Below, piece after piece: positions 63,238 to 64,000 of a stretch of DNA of 64,000 nucleotides. The notes beneath the pieces are model-generated. The model did no database searches. It was not told the origin of the DNA and was given only the letters and a program-made list of their open reading frames with translations. A program made the position numbers and the translations under genes. The stretch's first letter is position 1. Every line of letters starts with the position of its first letter. The stretch comes from Thalassobius sp034670005 (GTDB taxonomy: Bacteria > Pseudomonadota > Alphaproteobacteria > Rhodobacterales > Rhodobacteraceae): contig NZ_JAXMOH010000002.1 in assembly GCF_034670005.1 (NCBI RefSeq), positions 62,001 to 126,000 on the forward strand. The letters are read 5' to 3'.

Positions 63238-64000
63238 TCAGCCGTTGCCGTCCTTGGTAAACCGTGCCGCATCCGCCGCCGCCCGCCGGATCGCGTTCGA
63301 CTTGTGCACGGTTTCCATATATTCCGCTTCCGGATCACTGTCATAGACAACGCCGCCGCCCGCCTGAATGTAAAGCTTTCGGTCTTTCACGATGGCCGTG
63401 CGCAGTGCGATACACATATCCATATCGCCGCCAGCGCTGAAATAGCCCAAACCGCCACCGTAAACTCCACGCTTTTCCGGCTCCAGCTCGTCGATAATCT
63501 CCATCGCCCGCACCTTTGGCGCGCCCGATACCGTGCCCGCAGGCATGCCCGCAAAAAAGGCGCTCAGCGCATCCTGATCGTCGGCCAGCTCGCCCACCAC
63601 GTTCGAAACGATATGCATCACGTGGCTGTAGCGTTCGATAATGAATTTCTCGGTCGGATGAACACTGCCGATCTTGGCCACCCGGCCAACATCGTTGCGG
63701 CCCAGATCGAGCAACATCAGATGTTCTGCCAATTCCTTCTTGTCGGCCAGCAGGTCCTGTTCCAGCGCCTTGTCCTGTTCCGGTGTTTCACCGCGCGGAC
63801 GGGTTCCGGCAATCGGGCGGATGGTGATCTGGCGATCAAAGACCCGCACCAGAATCTCGGGGCTGGCCCCTACCACCTGAAAACCACCGAAATTGAAATA
63901 GAACATGAAGGGCGACGGGTTGGTGCGCCGCAGCGACCGGTAGAGCGCGAAGGGCGGCAGCGGAAAATCCTGTGTCCAGCGCTGGCTTGGCACAACCTGA
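63238..64000 (-). CDS. trpE: Anthranilate synthase component I, 3' part (5' end outside window)
   Basis: The frame is open to the window edge, so the start lies outside. The visible 254 codons are the chorismate-binding domain: PFMFYFNFGGFQVVGASPE, IRPIAGTRPRGETPEQD, LDLGRNDVGRVAKIGSV, HVMHIVSNVVGEL, and GMPAGTVSGAPKVRAMEIIDE with the terminal YIQAGGGVVYDSDPEAEY. With TrpG it makes anthranilate from chorismate. The feedback-binding N-terminus is not visible. Confidence 0.95.
   Translation of the reverse strand, partial: QVVPSQRWTQDFPLPPFALYRSLRRTNPSPFMFYFNFGGFQVVGASPEILVRVFDRQITIRPIAGTRPRGETPEQDKALEQDLLADKKELAEHLMLLDLGRNDVGRVAKIGSVHPTEKFIIERYSHVMHIVSNVVGELADDQDALSAFFAGMPAGTVSGAPKVRAMEIIDELEPEKRGVYGGGLGYFSAGGDMDMCIALRTAIVKDRKLYIQAGGGVVYDSDPEAEYMETVHKSNAIRRAAADAARFTKDGNG

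Overview
The window reads as a chromosomal segment of a Rhodobacterales (Roseobacter-group) alphaproteobacterium. The evidence is a fused ispDF gene, a dusB-ntrB-ntrC-ntrY-ntrX nitrogen cluster whose NtrC lacks the GAFTGA loop, a GTTC-N7-GTTC LexA box upstream of lexA, a gene-transfer-agent type endolysin/holin pair inside the ccm genes, and many head-to-tail ATGA overlaps. No rRNA, tRNA, IS element, integrase or CRISPR array was recognised. Both window edges cut genes: an RTX-like gene at the left and trpE at the right.

Layout. 1-5 kb: two paralogous RTX-like acidic repeat proteins flank a decayed hpt (one frameshift and one in-frame stop), a tiny membrane protein ORF and a RatA/COQ10-type gene, followed by an ammonium transporter. 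5-14.7 kb: cinA-pgpA-ispDF on the minus strand, divergent from dusB-ntrB-ntrC-ntrY-ntrX. 14.7-23.6 kb: valine catabolism (isobutyryl-CoA dehydrogenase, a 3-hydroxyisobutyryl-CoA hydrolase fused in frame to 3-hydroxyisobutyrate dehydrogenase, then mmsA with a divergent LysR), interrupted by a GCS2-family ligase, an exported DsrE-like protein and two tandem orphan paralogues. 23.6-29 kb: CBS protein, coaD, alpha/beta hydrolase, a 47-residue membrane protein, gap, DUF808, and a 636-bp stretch without a convincing gene. 29-38.6 kb: chemoreceptor, tkt, a coiled-coil protein with zapA, DedA, and purL-bolA-grxD. 38.6-43.5 kb: a LysR gene divergent from a 1140-residue indolepyruvate ferredoxin oxidoreductase, with a perfect inverted repeat between them. 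43.6-50.6 kb: acyltransferase, murI, ccmE, endolysin, holin, ccmF, ccmH and a PaaG-like hydratase/isomerase. 50.6-56.2 kb: gltA, gltX, comEC and lexA. 56.2-64 kb: moeA, moaC, trpC, ung, trpD and trpG on the minus strand, a divergent polysaccharide deacetylase, rluE, a 41-codon ORF and the 3' part of trpE.

Most of the window is ordinary core genome. The points most worth a second look are the doubly broken hpt, the HIBCH-MmsB fusion that keeps an internal ribosome-binding site, the lysis cassette inside the ccm genes with an EF-hand loop in its endolysin, the RTX-like paralogue pair, the 21-bp operator-like palindrome before the indolepyruvate oxidoreductase, and several small ORFs of 41-51 codons that fit tightly between known genes.
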